In this document: in pieces, positions 26,582-36,563 of the stretch
How positions within the stretch are numbered: position 1 is the stretch's first letter
Layout of the letters: every line of letters begins with the position of its first letter
NCBI GenBank assembly: GCA_003233055.1
Contig: QIKP01000051.1
Location: 1-64,000, forward strand
Direction of reading: 5' to 3'
DNA length: 64,000 nt
From: Planctomycetaceae bacterium
GTDB taxonomy: Bacteria > Planctomycetota > Planctomycetia > Pirellulales > Lacipirellulaceae
Position numbers and translations under genes: made by a program
The notes under the pieces: model-generated
The model's database searches: none
The model's input: the letters and a program-made list of their open reading frames with translations, nothing else
Told to the model about the DNA's origin: nothing

Positions 26582-28978
26582 ATGCGATACGCCCAGCAGA
26601 TTCGGCGAATAGCACGCTTCGGCTGGAAGGTCGCTGCGATCGGTTCTGTCTGCATCCTCTCGGTTGCCACCGCTGGCGAGTCGCTCGCGCCGGTCGCCGA
26701 ATACCAGCACTTGGCCCAGCCCCTGGTCGAGCGGTATTGCTTCGATTGCCATTCGGGCGACGCTCCTGACGCAGGACTCTCGCTGGAACGGCTCGATGGT
26801 GGAGCCCAATTCCAGCAGCATCGACCGGAGTGGAAAAAAGTCCTCGACCATCTTCGCTCAGGTGCCATGCCACCGGAAGATTCCGAGATGCCGACCGATG
26901 CCGAGCGAGAGCAATTGGCTGGTTGGGTGGAGGCTCGGCTCGCGGAGTTTCGCTGCGATGGGCCGATCGACCCGGGGTGGGTAACGCTTCGACGACTTAA
27001 TCGCGATCAGTACCGTAACACGGTTCGGGATCTGTTGGGCGTCGATTTTGATCCCCGCGCGTCGTTTCCCCCCGACACGCTTGCGTACGGGTTCGACAAC
27101 AACGCCGACATCCTTTCGATGACGCCGCTTCTACTGGAAAAGTACCTCGACGCGGCCCACGAGATTGCAGGTCGGGCGATCGTCACACCCGAATCAATTC
27201 AAGAACCTCGTTACGAAATTCCTGCGAAGCGCTGGCGCGGAGGTGCCCTTCGTTACGATGGTTCACGAGGCCTTTACAGCGAGACCCGCATCGAAGTCGA
27301 CTACCATTTCCCAGCCAAGGGACGCTACTTGCTGAGAGCGACCGTTTCGGGCGATCAGGCGGGCGACGAGCCAGTGCGGATGGGGTTTGTCGATCAAGGA
27401 GAGGTCGTCAAGCGAGTCGACATTCGATCGACGAGTGACGAGTCGGAAGTGACTCAAGTCGAGATTCTCATCGCGGAAAAGGGGAATCGCGTTGTTGGGG
27501 TAGCGTTTCTGAATGATTTTTATATTGCCAAGTCTCCCGGCATACAGGCACAAGATCGCAACCTGCGGGTACACAAAATCGAAATTCTCGGACCGATCGA
27601 TTCGGTCATGCGAGCCGGACCGACAGGGCACCGCCGCTGGTTCGTTACGGGACCGACACCGGAAGAATGGAAGTCGGACTCTTGGAAACCTGCCGTGCGG
27701 CGTCTCCTGGTTCCCTTCCTGACCCATGCTTACCGCCGTCCCGCAACGTCGAACGAAGTCGACTTGCTTCTCGCTCTTTGTGAATCGGCTAGAGCGGCAG
27801 GCGATAGCTACGAGCGGACGATGCAGCTTCTCTTGAAAGTCGTGCTGGTCTCGCCCCGGTTTCTCTTCATCGGAAACCTGGATGACAAGAGACCGAATCG
27901 AGGCAGCGATCTCGTCGCCTATCCGATCGATGAGTGGGAGCTGGCGTCTCGGTTGAGCTATTTCCTTTGGAGTTCGATGCCCGACGCACCGTTGCTCCGT
28001 TTGGCGGAGGAGGGCAAGTTGCGCCTGCAGCTCGGGTCGCAGATTAAGCGGATGCTCCGCGACCGACGCGCCGAGCGTTTCTCGCGACATTTCACAGGCC
28101 AATGGCTCGGAACCCGGTTGCTTAAAACGATCGAGCCGGATGAGCAGTTGTTTCCGGAATACGACCACCAATTGGCTCACGCGATGACTCGCGAGGCGGA
28201 GAGCCTTTTTTCCGAGATCGTCCGCCGAGACTTACCCATCACGACACTCTTGGATGCCGACTTTACCTACCTCAACGGTCGTCTTGCCAAGCACTATGGC
28301 ATTCCAGGTGTCGAGGGAAATCGCTTCCGCCGGGTGGAGCTTGCCGGTCTTCCCGCTTCGGCTGGCCTCCGTGGCGGTGTCCTGACCTTGGGGGGCGTGC
28401 TCGCGGTGACCTCGAACCCGAACCGGACTTCGCCGGTGAAGCGGGGCAAGTGGATACTGGGCGAATTGCTTGGCGAAGAACCTCCTCCGCCGCCGCCCAA
28501 TATTCCCTCTCTAGAAGGAGGCGGCCGCGGCAACGACCCCGCGACCCTTCGAGAGCAACTTGCCAAGCACCGTGCCGACCCTGCTTGCGCAGCCTGCCAC
28601 GACACCATGGATCCGCTCGGCCTTGCGCTGGAAAAGTTTGACGCCCTGGGCCGCTGGCGGCCCGAGGAAAGCGGACGCCCGATCGACGCCCGAGGTAGCC
28701 TGCCAGGGGGAAGGCAAATTGAAGGCGCGCAGGGGCTCCGACGAGAATTACTCCGCCGCCGCGGTGACTTTCGAACCTGCTTTACCAAAAAAATGTTGAC
28801 CTACGCCCTGGGTCGCGGGTTAGAATACTACGACGAGTGTGCGGTCAGCGAGATTTCGGACAGGCTTGCGAACAAGGACGATCGCATGGGCGAGTTACTC
28901 CTGGCGATCGTCGAGAGCGAGCCGTTCCAGAAACGAAGGGCGAGAACCACCGAAGAATCCAAGGAGCAGACACCGTGA
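26582..28978 (+). CDS. Planctomycete DUF1592-family cytochrome c-like protein
   Basis: The product has a signal-like N-terminus (MRYAQQIRRIARFGWKVAAI) and a CFDCH heme-binding motif at residues 53-57. The DUF1587/1592/1588/1585 series follows: LRRLNRDQYRNTVRDLLGVD, LLVPFLTHAYRRPAT, ELASRLSYFLWSSMPD, FTGQWLGTRLL, RGGVLTLGGVLAVTSNPNRT, CAACHDTMDPLGLALEKFD, and a C-terminal LTYALGRGLEYYDECA. Members are exported and probably involved in electron transfer or polymer breakdown; the reaction is not established. An ATG at 26507 is an alternative start, but GGTACAATGG there may be a -10 box. It overlaps the next gene by 4 bp (GTGA), indicating translational coupling. Confidence 0.9.
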   Translation: MRYAQQIRRIARFGWKVAAIGSVCILSVATAGESLAPVAEYQHLAQPLVERYCFDCHSGDAPDAGLSLERLDGGAQFQQHRPEWKKVLDHLRSGAMPPEDSEMPTDAEREQLAGWVEARLAEFRCDGPIDPGWVTLRRLNRDQYRNTVRDLLGVDFDPRASFPPDTLAYGFDNNADILSMTPLLLEKYLDAAHEIAGRAIVTPESIQEPRYEIPAKRWRGGALRYDGSRGLYSETRIEVDYHFPAKGRYLLRATVSGDQAGDEPVRMGFVDQGEVVKRVDIRSTSDESEVTQVEILIAEKGNRVVGVAFLNDFYIAKSPGIQAQDRNLRVHKIEILGPIDSVMRAGPTGHRRWFVTGPTPEEWKSDSWKPAVRRLLVPFLTHAYRRPATSNEVDLLLALCESARAAGDSYERTMQLLLKVVLVSPRFLFIGNLDDKRPNRGSDLVAYPIDEWELASRLSYFLWSSMPDAPLLRLAEEGKLRLQLGSQIKRMLRDRRAERFSRHFTGQWLGTRLLKTIEPDEQLFPEYDHQLAHAMTREAESLFSEIVRRDLPITTLLDADFTYLNGRLAKHYGIPGVEGNRFRRVELAGLPASAGLRGGVLTLGGVLAVTSNPNRTSPVKRGKWILGELLGEEPPPPPPNIPSLEGGGRGNDPATLREQLAKHRADPACAACHDTMDPLGLALEKFDALGRWRPEESGRPIDARGSLPGGRQIEGAQGLRRELLRRRGDFRTCFTKKMLTYALGRGLEYYDECAVSEISDRLANKDDRMGELLLAIVESEPFQKRRARTTEESKEQTP

Positions 28979-30315
28979 AGTATACACCCCTCCCACGCCG
29001 CACGTTCCTGAGAGGTGTTGGCGCAGCGGTAGCGCTCCCTTGGCTCGAAGGAATGATGCCCCTTGCGAGCGCCGGCCAGGCGATGGCGGGCGGTCCGGAG
29101 GGGCCCACTCGGCTGGCGTTTTTCTACGCGCCCAACGGGATGCACATGCCCGACTGGGTCCCCTCGGAGGTCGGAACGGATTTTGAGCTGCCGAGTATCT
29201 TGCAGCCGTTGGAGAAAGTGCGCGAGCACCTGCTCGTGCTCAGTGGCCTAGCGGTCCATACCGCGCGTCCCAACGGCGACGGGCCGGGCGACCATGCTCG
29301 TAGTACGGCCGCTTTTCTTACCGGAGTGCAGCCGGTGAAGACCGAGGGGCGGGACATTCGTGCAGGAGTATCGGTCGACCAGATAGCCGCCAAGTATCTC
29401 GGCACCGACTCCCGGTTCGCGTCGCTGGAGCTTGGTTGCGAGGCGGGCCGACTTGCGGGAGCGTGTGACTTGGGCTACAGCTGCGCTTACTCCAATAGCC
29501 TGTCGTGGCGGTCACCAACGCAACCTGCTGGCAAGGAAGTCAACCCAAAGCTGCTTTTCGATCGACTTTTCGGCAAAGGAACGGACAAGGAACTTGCCGA
29601 GTCACGCTACCGCCGGAATGAGCGACAACAGAGCGTTCTCGATTTCGTTGCGGACGACGCCCGGCGCTTGCGAAAACGGCTTGGGAAAAACGATCGGCAG
29701 AAAATAGACCAGTACCTCGACGGCATTCGCGAAGTCGAACGCCGTATCGACAACCCTGCTGGGCCATTTGTCGAGGGTGGATGGAAACGGCCTGAGGGAA
29801 TCCCCGACGATTGCGCCCAGCATATCCGATTGATGGGGGATTTGATGGTGCTTGCCTTCCAGGCCGACTTGACCCGGGTCTGCACTTTCATGATCGCCAA
29901 CGAGGGAAGTGAGCGAAAATACACGGAACTCGATCTGCGCGAAGGGCACCACACTCTCTCCCATCACCAGGGCGATGTCCAAAAAATTGCCGCCATTAGC
30001 CGTATCAATCGCTACCACATCGAGCAGTTTGCCTACATCATCGCTAAGATGGCGTCGATTGAAGAAGGAGATCGAACACTTCTAGGCAACACGGCCGTCG
30101 TCTACGGCAGCGCCATCGCTGACGGCAATCTCCACGACCACCACGACCTGCCGATCCTCGTTGCCGGCCAAGCAGGCGGACGCATCACGACCGGTCGTCA
30201 TGAAGTGGTCCCGAGTGAAACGCCTCTGATGAATCTATTCCTCGCGCTCCTGCAACAGACTGGCGTGCCGGTGAATTCGGTTGGCGACAGTACCGAAGCA
30301 CTGCTGCTGGGGTGA
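28975..30315 (+). CDS. DUF1552-family Tat-exported protein
   Basis: The 446-residue product begins VKYTPLPRRTFLRGVGAAVA, a twin-arginine signal (Arg 8-9) with a hydrophobic core. The body matches DUF1552 in content: LAFFYAPNGMHMPDWVP, LSGLAVHTARPNGDGPGDHARS in parts, SVDQIAAKYLG, SLELGCEAGRLAG, and a late VVYGSAIADGNLHDHHDLPI. The GTG start at 28975 has AAGGAG eight bases before it and overlaps the DUF1592 stop. This pair is a planctomycete hallmark; the joint function is unknown. Confidence 0.93.
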   Translation: MKYTPLPRRTFLRGVGAAVALPWLEGMMPLASAGQAMAGGPEGPTRLAFFYAPNGMHMPDWVPSEVGTDFELPSILQPLEKVREHLLVLSGLAVHTARPNGDGPGDHARSTAAFLTGVQPVKTEGRDIRAGVSVDQIAAKYLGTDSRFASLELGCEAGRLAGACDLGYSCAYSNSLSWRSPTQPAGKEVNPKLLFDRLFGKGTDKELAESRYRRNERQQSVLDFVADDARRLRKRLGKNDRQKIDQYLDGIREVERRIDNPAGPFVEGGWKRPEGIPDDCAQHIRLMGDLMVLAFQADLTRVCTFMIANEGSERKYTELDLREGHHTLSHHQGDVQKIAAISRINRYHIEQFAYIIAKMASIEEGDRTLLGNTAVVYGSAIADGNLHDHHDLPILVAGQAGGRITTGRHEVVPSETPLMNLFLALLQQTGVPVNSVGDSTEALLLG

Positions 30316-30396
30316 TGGTTTTCTACCCATCGGACGAGAATTCGTGGTTGCGCCGAGAAGTAGGGGCGTCTTTGGCCCCGGGGTGTGGCGTAGCGG

Positions 30397-30891
30397 CTAC
30401 CTGGGTGAATTTCCTGGCACTAAAAAACTCAGGTGCATCTCCGCGTGGCGGCAATGGAAGGCGTGCCATTGGTCACGCGTCATCTTGCCGAGCATGGGGG
30501 AGCGGTCGGGTAGCGTCGCCGCTTGAAACCGCTCGATAGAGCGGCGAAGGCGCGAGAGCCCTTCTTGATCGTCTACGCCAGATTCGGGCATGAAAATCGG
30601 CTCCATCTTCACCGGCATCTTGAATCCGGGGGTTAGCGTTTCTCCGAGGAACCGTTTTTTCATGAGCCGCCCGATTATTTTGAACAGGAGCGGCGGGGCA
30701 AACTGGTTGTCGTCGGTTGCGCTGTCGAGCGCCTTGGCCAGGTGGTCGTATATTTCGCCAAGCGACCAATTCCCCAACTGACGGCAGGGGCCGCTCGCAA
30801 GTTGTTCGGCGTCGGCGAGGACATCCTCGATGGTGGCGAACTGAAGTTTTCGGCGGCCAGTGACCGTCTTAGAATCAACGGGTTGGTTCAT
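30397..30891 (-). CDS. DUF1569 / DinB-like protein
   Basis: The 164-residue protein starts MNQPVDSKTVTGRRKLQFAT and has the four-helix DinB-like pattern with LGNWSLGEIYDHLAKALDSA (metal-site-like His) and a C-terminal MTRDQWHAFHCRHAEMHLSF containing the second His cluster. Such proteins often bind a divalent metal and act as thiol-dependent transferases, but DUF1569 itself is uncharacterised. The start at 30891 is chosen over 31098 because the domain begins here; the upstream A-rich tract AGAAAAAAAAAGAAG may serve as ribosome-binding region. Confidence 0.75.
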   Translation of the reverse strand: MNQPVDSKTVTGRRKLQFATIEDVLADAEQLASGPCRQLGNWSLGEIYDHLAKALDSATDDNQFAPPLLFKIIGRLMKKRFLGETLTPGFKMPVKMEPIFMPESGVDDQEGLSRLRRSIERFQAATLPDRSPMLGKMTRDQWHAFHCRHAEMHLSFLVPGNSPR

Positions 30892-31125
30892 GGTTGGGCT
30901 TCTTTTTTTTTCTTCCGCTGGTGTATCGAACGCTGCCAGTTGTTTCTTAAGACGCTCGCGGATCATACCAGGATGATTCCAGCTGTGGCAACCGCGATGA
31001 CGAAAGAAAGGAGAAAACGCGAGGTAATTCTCCTGCTGACCGAAAGGAAGGATGGCGGGGGGCCTCCATTCTAACCGGTCGCGGTCTGATTTCTTCACTC
31101 GCCACCCAGGCAGTCAGCTCTCCGG

Positions 31126-31863
31126 CTATCCACCTCCGAGCGCCCGCACGAGGATCACCACAGCTGACAGCGCCGCGATGCCAAGCACGGCTGGCCGGGT
31201 GGCGCGGGCGTCGAGCCAGGGGGTTGTGTAGTGGGAGACAGCAAACCCGGCTGCGATGGCTGGCATGAGCAGCAGGCCTAGCGCTAAGTCGTGCCAGTGG
31301 AATTTGTTGACGACCGTGAGGCAAACGATAGAAATGACACCACCGACTGCAAAAATGACCGACAGGGTGGCCCGAATGTGTTTGCCCGATTGGTCCTGGT
31401 AGACCAGCGCCATGGGCGGTCCGCCAATCGATGAGATCGTGTTGGTAATTCCCGACACGCCGCTTGCGATGGCCAAGTTGGTCCGGCTGAGCGCGAGGTG
31501 AAAGCCGCTAAAGCTAATGCCCACCGCAGCCAGTACCGAAATCGCGAAGATCACGCTGAATCCGCGTTGGTCGATTCCGCCGAGCAGCAATGCTGTTGGT
31601 ACCGTGGTAACGAGTCGGCTGACTGACGAGATGGCAACCTCCTGGTAGGCGATCGATTTTTTTTCGCGAATCGCGATCAAGATGCAAAGTAGCATGGCAG
31701 CTGAGATGATAGATCCTGGAACGAAATCGGGCGCGACCATCAAGAGTACGGGTGCCGCGACCACTGCCAAGCCAAAGCCGACGGATCCTTGAATGATCGA
31801 CCCAGCGAACGTCGTCGCCCACGCGATCGCAAGGTGCCAGATCGGGATATCGAAGAGTGTCAC
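31126..31863 (-). CDS. TauE/SafE-family membrane permease
   Basis: The product has about eight hydrophobic segments, with the family signature SIIQGSVGFGLAVVAAPVLL near the N-terminus and its internal repeat NLAIASGVSGITNTISSIGGPPMALVYQ. TauE/SafE proteins export sulfite, sulfoacetate or related organic anions; the substrate here is not predictable. The GTG at 31863 (VTLFDIPIWHLAIAW) starts just before helix 1; a TTG at 31938 would add 25 non-hydrophobic residues. Confidence 0.82.
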   Translation of the reverse strand: MTLFDIPIWHLAIAWATTFAGSIIQGSVGFGLAVVAAPVLLMVAPDFVPGSIISAAMLLCILIAIREKKSIAYQEVAISSVSRLVTTVPTALLLGGIDQRGFSVIFAISVLAAVGISFSGFHLALSRTNLAIASGVSGITNTISSIGGPPMALVYQDQSGKHIRATLSVIFAVGGVISIVCLTVVNKFHWHDLALGLLLMPAIAAGFAVSHYTTPWLDARATRPAVLGIAALSAVVILVRALGGG

Positions 31864-31958
31864 GGTGTGTCCAAGGAAATGAGAAGTAAGGAAGGGAAAA
31901 CGAACGCGGATCGTTGCAAGTTGCTGGCAGGGTGACAAGCGACGGCGTGGGTCGTCTG

Positions 31959-32444
31959 CTAGTCGGCTGCCTTGTCATGCCGATTTTTGTGTCGCTCGTA
32001 GAGTTCCTCGCGTTTCTGCTCCCATTCCTTCTGCCGCTTATGTTCTTGCCAACGGATGAACCCGTAGCTCGATGCAAGGAGAGTAAAAACGCCTAGGAAC
32101 AGTACGGTCCCCCAGCCTCCGAAGAGGAAACGACCAAGGACCAGAAACACCGCCAGCACTGTCATCGCGATTAGCAGATGCCGGGTCGTGTACCGAAAGC
32201 GAAACTCCTCGAGGTAGTCTTTCAGGTCCTCAACGTCAATCGTGGCGGGGCCTTCGTAAAGGGCATTGACGTCGATGGTGTCCTTCGCCACGTTAATGAA
32301 CTGTCGGGCTCGCCGTTGCTCCGCCTCGATGATCTCGGCATCGGGCGGCAGCAGTTCGTAGTCCTCCTCCTCGTCTGCATCGGGGGTGAGGTCACGATAG
32401 AAATCTTCTCGATCTAGCTTGTCGTCGAGGGGGCTTTTGGGCAT
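31959..32444 (-). CDS. Two-span membrane protein of unknown function
   Basis: The 161-residue product has an acidic N-terminal half (residues 1-80, with LTPDADEEEDYELLPPDAEI), two adjacent transmembrane segments (LLIAMTVLAVFLVLGRFLFG and GTVLFLGVFTLLASSYGFIR, about 88-128) and a charged helical C-terminus. It starts MPKSPLDDKLDREDFYRD. No family recognised. It lies 95 bp upstream of the permease on the same strand. Confidence 0.7.
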   Translation of the reverse strand: MPKSPLDDKLDREDFYRDLTPDADEEEDYELLPPDAEIIEAEQRRARQFINVAKDTIDVNALYEGPATIDVEDLKDYLEEFRFRYTTRHLLIAMTVLAVFLVLGRFLFGGWGTVLFLGVFTLLASSYGFIRWQEHKRQKEWEQKREELYERHKNRHDKAAD

Positions 32445-32693
32445 GATGAGGGCTCGTGATCCAAGGGGTTAGACCAATGGGCGACCAGCCGGCGGGCGAC
32501 CCCCATCGCGAACAATCCAGTTCCTACCATTCTCGGCCAAAGCTTGTGCCAAGGCAAGCCGGTTGACGCTAGAGCAGTGATCACTCGGATGTTCCGCTGA
32601 GGCAATCGTTGGACGCTGAAATAGCAGCGCCGTGACCGGAACATGCGTGTGCGGCTCGCACTAAGGTGCCGGAATCCGTTCCGTGCTACGACT

Positions 32694-33938
32694 ATGCATT
32701 TTATCCTTACCGCGATCGGAAGTTATGGCGACCTTCACCCGATGGTAGGATTGGGGGCATCGCTCGTCGCGAGACACCATCGTGTGTCGATCGTTGCGAA
32801 TCCTTACTTTGCCGAGGTGGTGGAAGAAGCGGGGTTGGAATTACTTTCGATTTCTACCCGCGAAGAGTACCTTGATCTGACCACTCACCCTGACCTGTGG
32901 CATCCGACCAAGGCACCGCCACTGCTATTCCGGCGTGCGATTGTCAACTACCTTCGCCCGCTCTACCAACTATTAGAGCAGAACTACGTGCCGGGCGAGA
33001 CGGTGATCGCTGCGCATCCGCTAGATGCTTCGAGCCGCTTGTTGCGAGAGAAGCTTCACGCGACAGTCGCCACGGTGACCCTTGCTCCGATGGCCATTTG
33101 GAGCGATTTTCTCACTCCTGTCATTGGCCCCCTCACCATCGGCCCGCACATGCCGCGTTGGCTCAACCGCTTGCAGTTTTGGTTGGGCAATCGTTGGGTC
33201 GTGGACCCCGTACTCAAACGCCCGCTCGACAAGTTTCGCCGTGAGTTAGGTTTGCCACGTTCTCCAAGGCTGTTTCCTGATTGGTGGTTTGCTTCGGACC
33301 TGAATCTCTGTCTGTTCCCCGATTGGTTTGGCCCGCCACAGCCCGATTGGCCGCGACCTTGGGAGTTGGTCGGTTTTCCGTTGTGGGATGGGGGCGTGGA
33401 CCTGTCGTTGCCGGCGGAGCTGGAGAGCTTTCTTGCTTCGGGCGATCGTCCCATCGTGTTCACGCCAGGAACCGCGAATGCGCAAGCGAATGCCTTCTTT
33501 AAGACAGCTGTGGAAGTCTGCGAGCGAATGGGGCGTCGCGGTATTTTACTCACCAAGTTCGCCGAGCAGTTGCCTTCTTCGCTTCCCGAAACGGTTTGCC
33601 ATTTTGACTTTGTTTCCCTCACTCAGTTGCTTCCGCGAGTCGCCGCGTTGGTTCATCATGGTGGCATCGGTTCCAGCTCGCAATCGCTGGCCGCCGGCAC
33701 GCCGCAGCTCATTCGCCCCTTGGCGTTCGACCAATTCGACAACGCCCATCGCCTCAAGCAGCTTGGCGTAGCGGAAGAACTGCGACCCCGACGATTTCGG
33801 ACAGCTTGGGTTGTCGAAGCGCTCGACCGACTCACCACCAGCAGGACGGTCGCTGCTCGTTGCAAGGAGTGGTCCACACACTGCGACGGCGATGCCTCGC
33901 TCGAGGCGGCGTGTGTGGCACTGGAACACCTAACGTAG
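32694..33938 (+). CDS. UGT-type glycosyltransferase (GT1/GT28-like)
   Basis: The 414-residue protein starts MHFILTAIGSYGDLHPMVGL, the N-terminal Rossmann motif of macrolide/sterol-type glycosyltransferases, and has the C-terminal nucleotide-sugar motif HHGGIGSSSQSLAAGTPQLI followed by FDQFDNAHRLKQLG. Fold GT-B. The acceptor (lipid, sterol, carotenoid or peptide) cannot be told. The ATG at 32694 is chosen because it begins the domain exactly; upstream codons are Arg-rich noise. Confidence 0.9.
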   Translation: MHFILTAIGSYGDLHPMVGLGASLVARHHRVSIVANPYFAEVVEEAGLELLSISTREEYLDLTTHPDLWHPTKAPPLLFRRAIVNYLRPLYQLLEQNYVPGETVIAAHPLDASSRLLREKLHATVATVTLAPMAIWSDFLTPVIGPLTIGPHMPRWLNRLQFWLGNRWVVDPVLKRPLDKFRRELGLPRSPRLFPDWWFASDLNLCLFPDWFGPPQPDWPRPWELVGFPLWDGGVDLSLPAELESFLASGDRPIVFTPGTANAQANAFFKTAVEVCERMGRRGILLTKFAEQLPSSLPETVCHFDFVSLTQLLPRVAALVHHGGIGSSSQSLAAGTPQLIRPLAFDQFDNAHRLKQLGVAEELRPRRFRTAWVVEALDRLTTSRTVAARCKEWSTHCDGDASLEAACVALEHLT

Positions 33939-33964
33939 AACGGAACGAATTCCGTTACCACGCG

Positions 33965-34693
33965 CTAGTACTTGACCGAAGGCTGCCAGCGGTTGCTGCC
34001 GAGGCGAGTGCCGGTCGGGGCGGTGGCGGTCACCGGAGCGATCGACGGGTTAGCGGCGGCGTTGAGCGTCGCAATGCGTGCCGCTACGTCGGGCTGGAAT
34101 CGGTTGATTTGGATCGAACGCTGGTAGTTGGCCAGCGCTTGGGAATGGTCGCCCGATTGGTCTCGCAATCGGCCCAGCGCGGTAAGAGCGCGGGCGTTGT
34201 TGGGTTCGATCGTGAGCGCGTCGATCAAACTGGCCTGCGCGTCTTGTTTCCGGCCTGTCTCTTCGTACAGACGTGCCAGCTCAATCTTCGCCGCAGGGAG
34301 CGTGGGGCTTGCTTGAATCCACGATGACAGCAGGCGGAACGACTCTTCTTGCCGGCCTGTTTCTCCCAGCAGGACGGCCAAGCCGCGGTAGCACTCGGCG
34401 TGGTTCGGATCGTGTTCGAGGCATTGGTTGTACAGGACCTCCGCCTGGCGCAGGTCGTTCGGCCGGTTGTAGAGGGTGCCTGCCTTGTGGAGCGAGGCGG
34501 CCAGGTTGTAGTACCCGTTGGAGGATTTGGGGTCGTTGGCAATGGCCTCCTGGAAGCGGACCGACGCCTGCTGATAGTTGCCTTGTTGGTAGAGCCGGAC
34601 TCCCTCGGAGTTGAGGGCTTGGCTGTTGAGGTTATTGCAACCGGCGGCAGCCACGAGCGCCAGGAGGGATAACAGGGGTGCGATCCTTCGCAT
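33965..34693 (-). CDS. TPR-repeat lipoprotein
   Basis: The protein begins with a lipoprotein signal (MRRIAPLLSLLALVAAAGCN; lipobox Cys 19), followed by five to six TPR units: LNSEGVRLYQQGNYQQASVR, GYYNLAASLHKAGTLYNRP, HAECYRGLAVLLGETGRQEE, KIELARLYEETGRKQDAQAS and ALTALGRLRDQSGDHSQALA. The C-terminus is Thr/Pro/Ala-rich. TPR lipoproteins scaffold envelope complexes. The start at 34693 is fixed by the lipobox signal. Confidence 0.87.
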   Translation of the reverse strand: MRRIAPLLSLLALVAAAGCNNLNSQALNSEGVRLYQQGNYQQASVRFQEAIANDPKSSNGYYNLAASLHKAGTLYNRPNDLRQAEVLYNQCLEHDPNHAECYRGLAVLLGETGRQEESFRLLSSWIQASPTLPAAKIELARLYEETGRKQDAQASLIDALTIEPNNARALTALGRLRDQSGDHSQALANYQRSIQINRFQPDVAARIATLNAAANPSIAPVTATAPTGTRLGSNRWQPSVKY

Positions 34694-35068
34694 CTTCTGC
34701 AGGTACACGGTAGCGGCCTCGCGAAACGGGGAACGAGTCGGTCGGTCGGCTGCGGGGCCGAACCAAGGCGTCGAGCGGCGCATCCATACACCGATCCCAA
34801 ACCTTCAATCGCGAGGACCGTACCAACCCCTACGACCTGATGCAAGAGGAAACGCGGGCACCCCTCCTGCTGGAATAAACTATGTGATTTGCCACAACCG
34901 GAAGACCCGGCATCTCCACGCAAACCCTACTTCTTTCCTAGGCGGTATACTTTCTCGTGCTAGCATTCCGATGTTTGTTCCTACACGGAGGTTATGAGTT
35001 CGAGCACCTGGCAACATTTGCCGGTGCACCATCCCCTTTTGCCAGCCCGTCACCAGGAGACCTCCCTC
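34694..35068. other. Divergent region between TPR lipoprotein and histone-like gene
   Basis: Contains the upstream regions of both genes. GGTATACTTT (-10-like TATACT at 34946-34951) and GGAGG at about 34987 precede an ATG at 34994, which is an alternative start for the histone-like gene. No -35 match. Confidence 0.35.
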
Positions 35069-35602
35069 GTGCCCACACGCAAGCCCGCTACCCCGTCAAA
35101 GTCGCCTAAAAAGAGTGCAAGCAAGACCAAGAGTGCTAGCAAAAAATCGGCTGCCAGTAAAACGGCAAAAAAGAAAGTCGCCTCTCCGAAAAAGAAAACC
35201 CCTGGGAATCGAAAAAAGGAAAAGGCAGCCACACCGGACGAATCGCAGGTCACCATCGACCGCCGGACCAAGCAGGAACGCCGCGAAGAGCAGGTCTCGG
35301 TCGCGGGCTCCAAACTGGAACGGCGGGAGAAGGTCACCCGACGCCGGCAAATCGACCCGACCACCTGTGAGCGAGACTACTCCGATCAGGAAGTCGCCTT
35401 CATGAGTGCGTTGGACGAATACAAACGTAAGAATGGGCGGATGTTTCCGACTTGTAGCGAAGTGCTTGAAGTCATTCGCGATCTGGGCTACGTCCAGCTT
35501 TCGTCCGCCGAATTGGCCGCCCGCGCGCCGGCAGAACCACCCGCCTGCGAGTGGTCTCTCGAAAACGAAGAGGCCGAAGCGGAAGCGGAGTTGGTCGGCT
35601 AA
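35069..35602 (+). CDS. Lysine-rich histone-H1-like N-terminus with a conserved helical C-terminal domain
   Basis: The first about 60 residues are a Lys/Ser/Ala/Pro tract ([20 protein letters not shown]) like bacterial H1 homologs, then a basic Arg/Glu linker, and a folded end with [20 protein letters not shown] and [20 protein letters not shown]. It could be a nucleoid-associated or RNA-binding protein. The GTG start at 35069 follows CAGGAGACCTCCCTC; ATG 34994 with a GGAGG two bases upstream is the alternative. Confidence 0.65.
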   Translation: MPTRKPATPSKSPKKSASKTKSASKKSAASKTAKKKVASPKKKTPGNRKKEKAATPDESQVTIDRRTKQERREEQVSVAGSKLERREKVTRRRQIDPTTCERDYSDQEVAFMSALDEYKRKNGRMFPTCSEVLEVIRDLGYVQLSSAELAARAPAEPPACEWSLENEEAEAEAELVG

Positions 35603-35879
35603 CCCGTTCGCAGCGTCTCCAACGATCTCCCACGGCGGAGCAGGGGAAAGCCCCCCCGCTCCGCTGCTGGGCGATCGGCTTTCTCCTGGCTGCGGCCCCA
35701 CTCTCGAAGCCGGGCCAACTCACCGTGCGCAGGCCTCTCCAGCTTGCGACGTGACCCAAGCTCCACGATGGGAGCCAGGCCGCTGGTCCAATCCTTGACG
35801 ATTGTTGTGCCACTTGGCCCAAGGTGTTTTTCTTCGGGAAGCCCAAGAGCGATTCTCCGAAGGTCTTCGTTCCTTGGTA

Positions 35880-36563
35880 CTACCTGCGTCTCGCCATTTC
35901 GCGCAAGATTTCGGTCGCGGCGTCGCGGCTGTCCTTGGAGGAATTCTTGGGGGGGAGCGGCGGGAGTTTTCCGACCGGTTTTTTCCCCTGTTTCTTCTTG
36001 TCTGGTGGAGAAACGATCGTTTCGCCTGTTTCCGCTCCAACCGAAGGGGGCTCCTCCTGGGCCTTGATCGGGGTGACCTTGGGCTCAGGGATCGTTTGGG
36101 TTTCGTCGATGCGGAAGGTCTGTGTCTCGCGCATGGCCGCTGACTCGGAAGGATTGGAGCCAACGAGCCATCGGCTGATGTCTTCCTCGATGACGCTCGA
36201 GCCTTCCGGGATGGCCGTACGAGAAACCGCATCGGCCACATTCTGTACCTTGGGCTTCTTGCTGCGGTCGATGTCATTCGACAGCTCGAACCGAAACTCC
36301 AGGGAGCCAATGGTGATCGTATCGCCATGCTGGAGGAAGACGTCCTCGGTGATTTTCTCACCATTCACGAGGGTGCCATTGCGGCTTCCCAAGTCGCGGA
36401 TCACATGGCCTTCGCTACTCTTGAGGATAGCGCAATGGTGGCGGCTGATCGACTCACTGCCGGTGCGCAACGTACACTGGCTCGACCGACCGATGACGAA
36501 TTTGTCCTTCTTTAGGGGGATTGTTGCCCCTCGCTTGGCTCCTGCCAACACTACTAGCTTCAT
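35880..36563 (-). CDS. FHA-domain protein
   Basis: The 227-residue protein starts MKLVVLAGAKRG with GGAGATTTGTC before the ATG. The FHA domain (residues 1-95) has KFVIGRSSQCTLRTG, the phosphothreonine-binding SISRHHCAI, and GSRNGTLVNGE. The rest is a Pro/Lys/Glu-rich linker with TQTFRIDETQTIP (possible kinase target) and a short helical end EILREMARRR. It likely reads Thr phosphorylation, for example by the kinases of this genome. Confidence 0.9.
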   Translation of the reverse strand: MKLVVLAGAKRGATIPLKKDKFVIGRSSQCTLRTGSESISRHHCAILKSSEGHVIRDLGSRNGTLVNGEKITEDVFLQHGDTITIGSLEFRFELSNDIDRSKKPKVQNVADAVSRTAIPEGSSVIEEDISRWLVGSNPSESAAMRETQTFRIDETQTIPEPKVTPIKAQEEPPSVGAETGETIVSPPDKKKQGKKPVGKLPPLPPKNSSKDSRDAATEILREMARRR

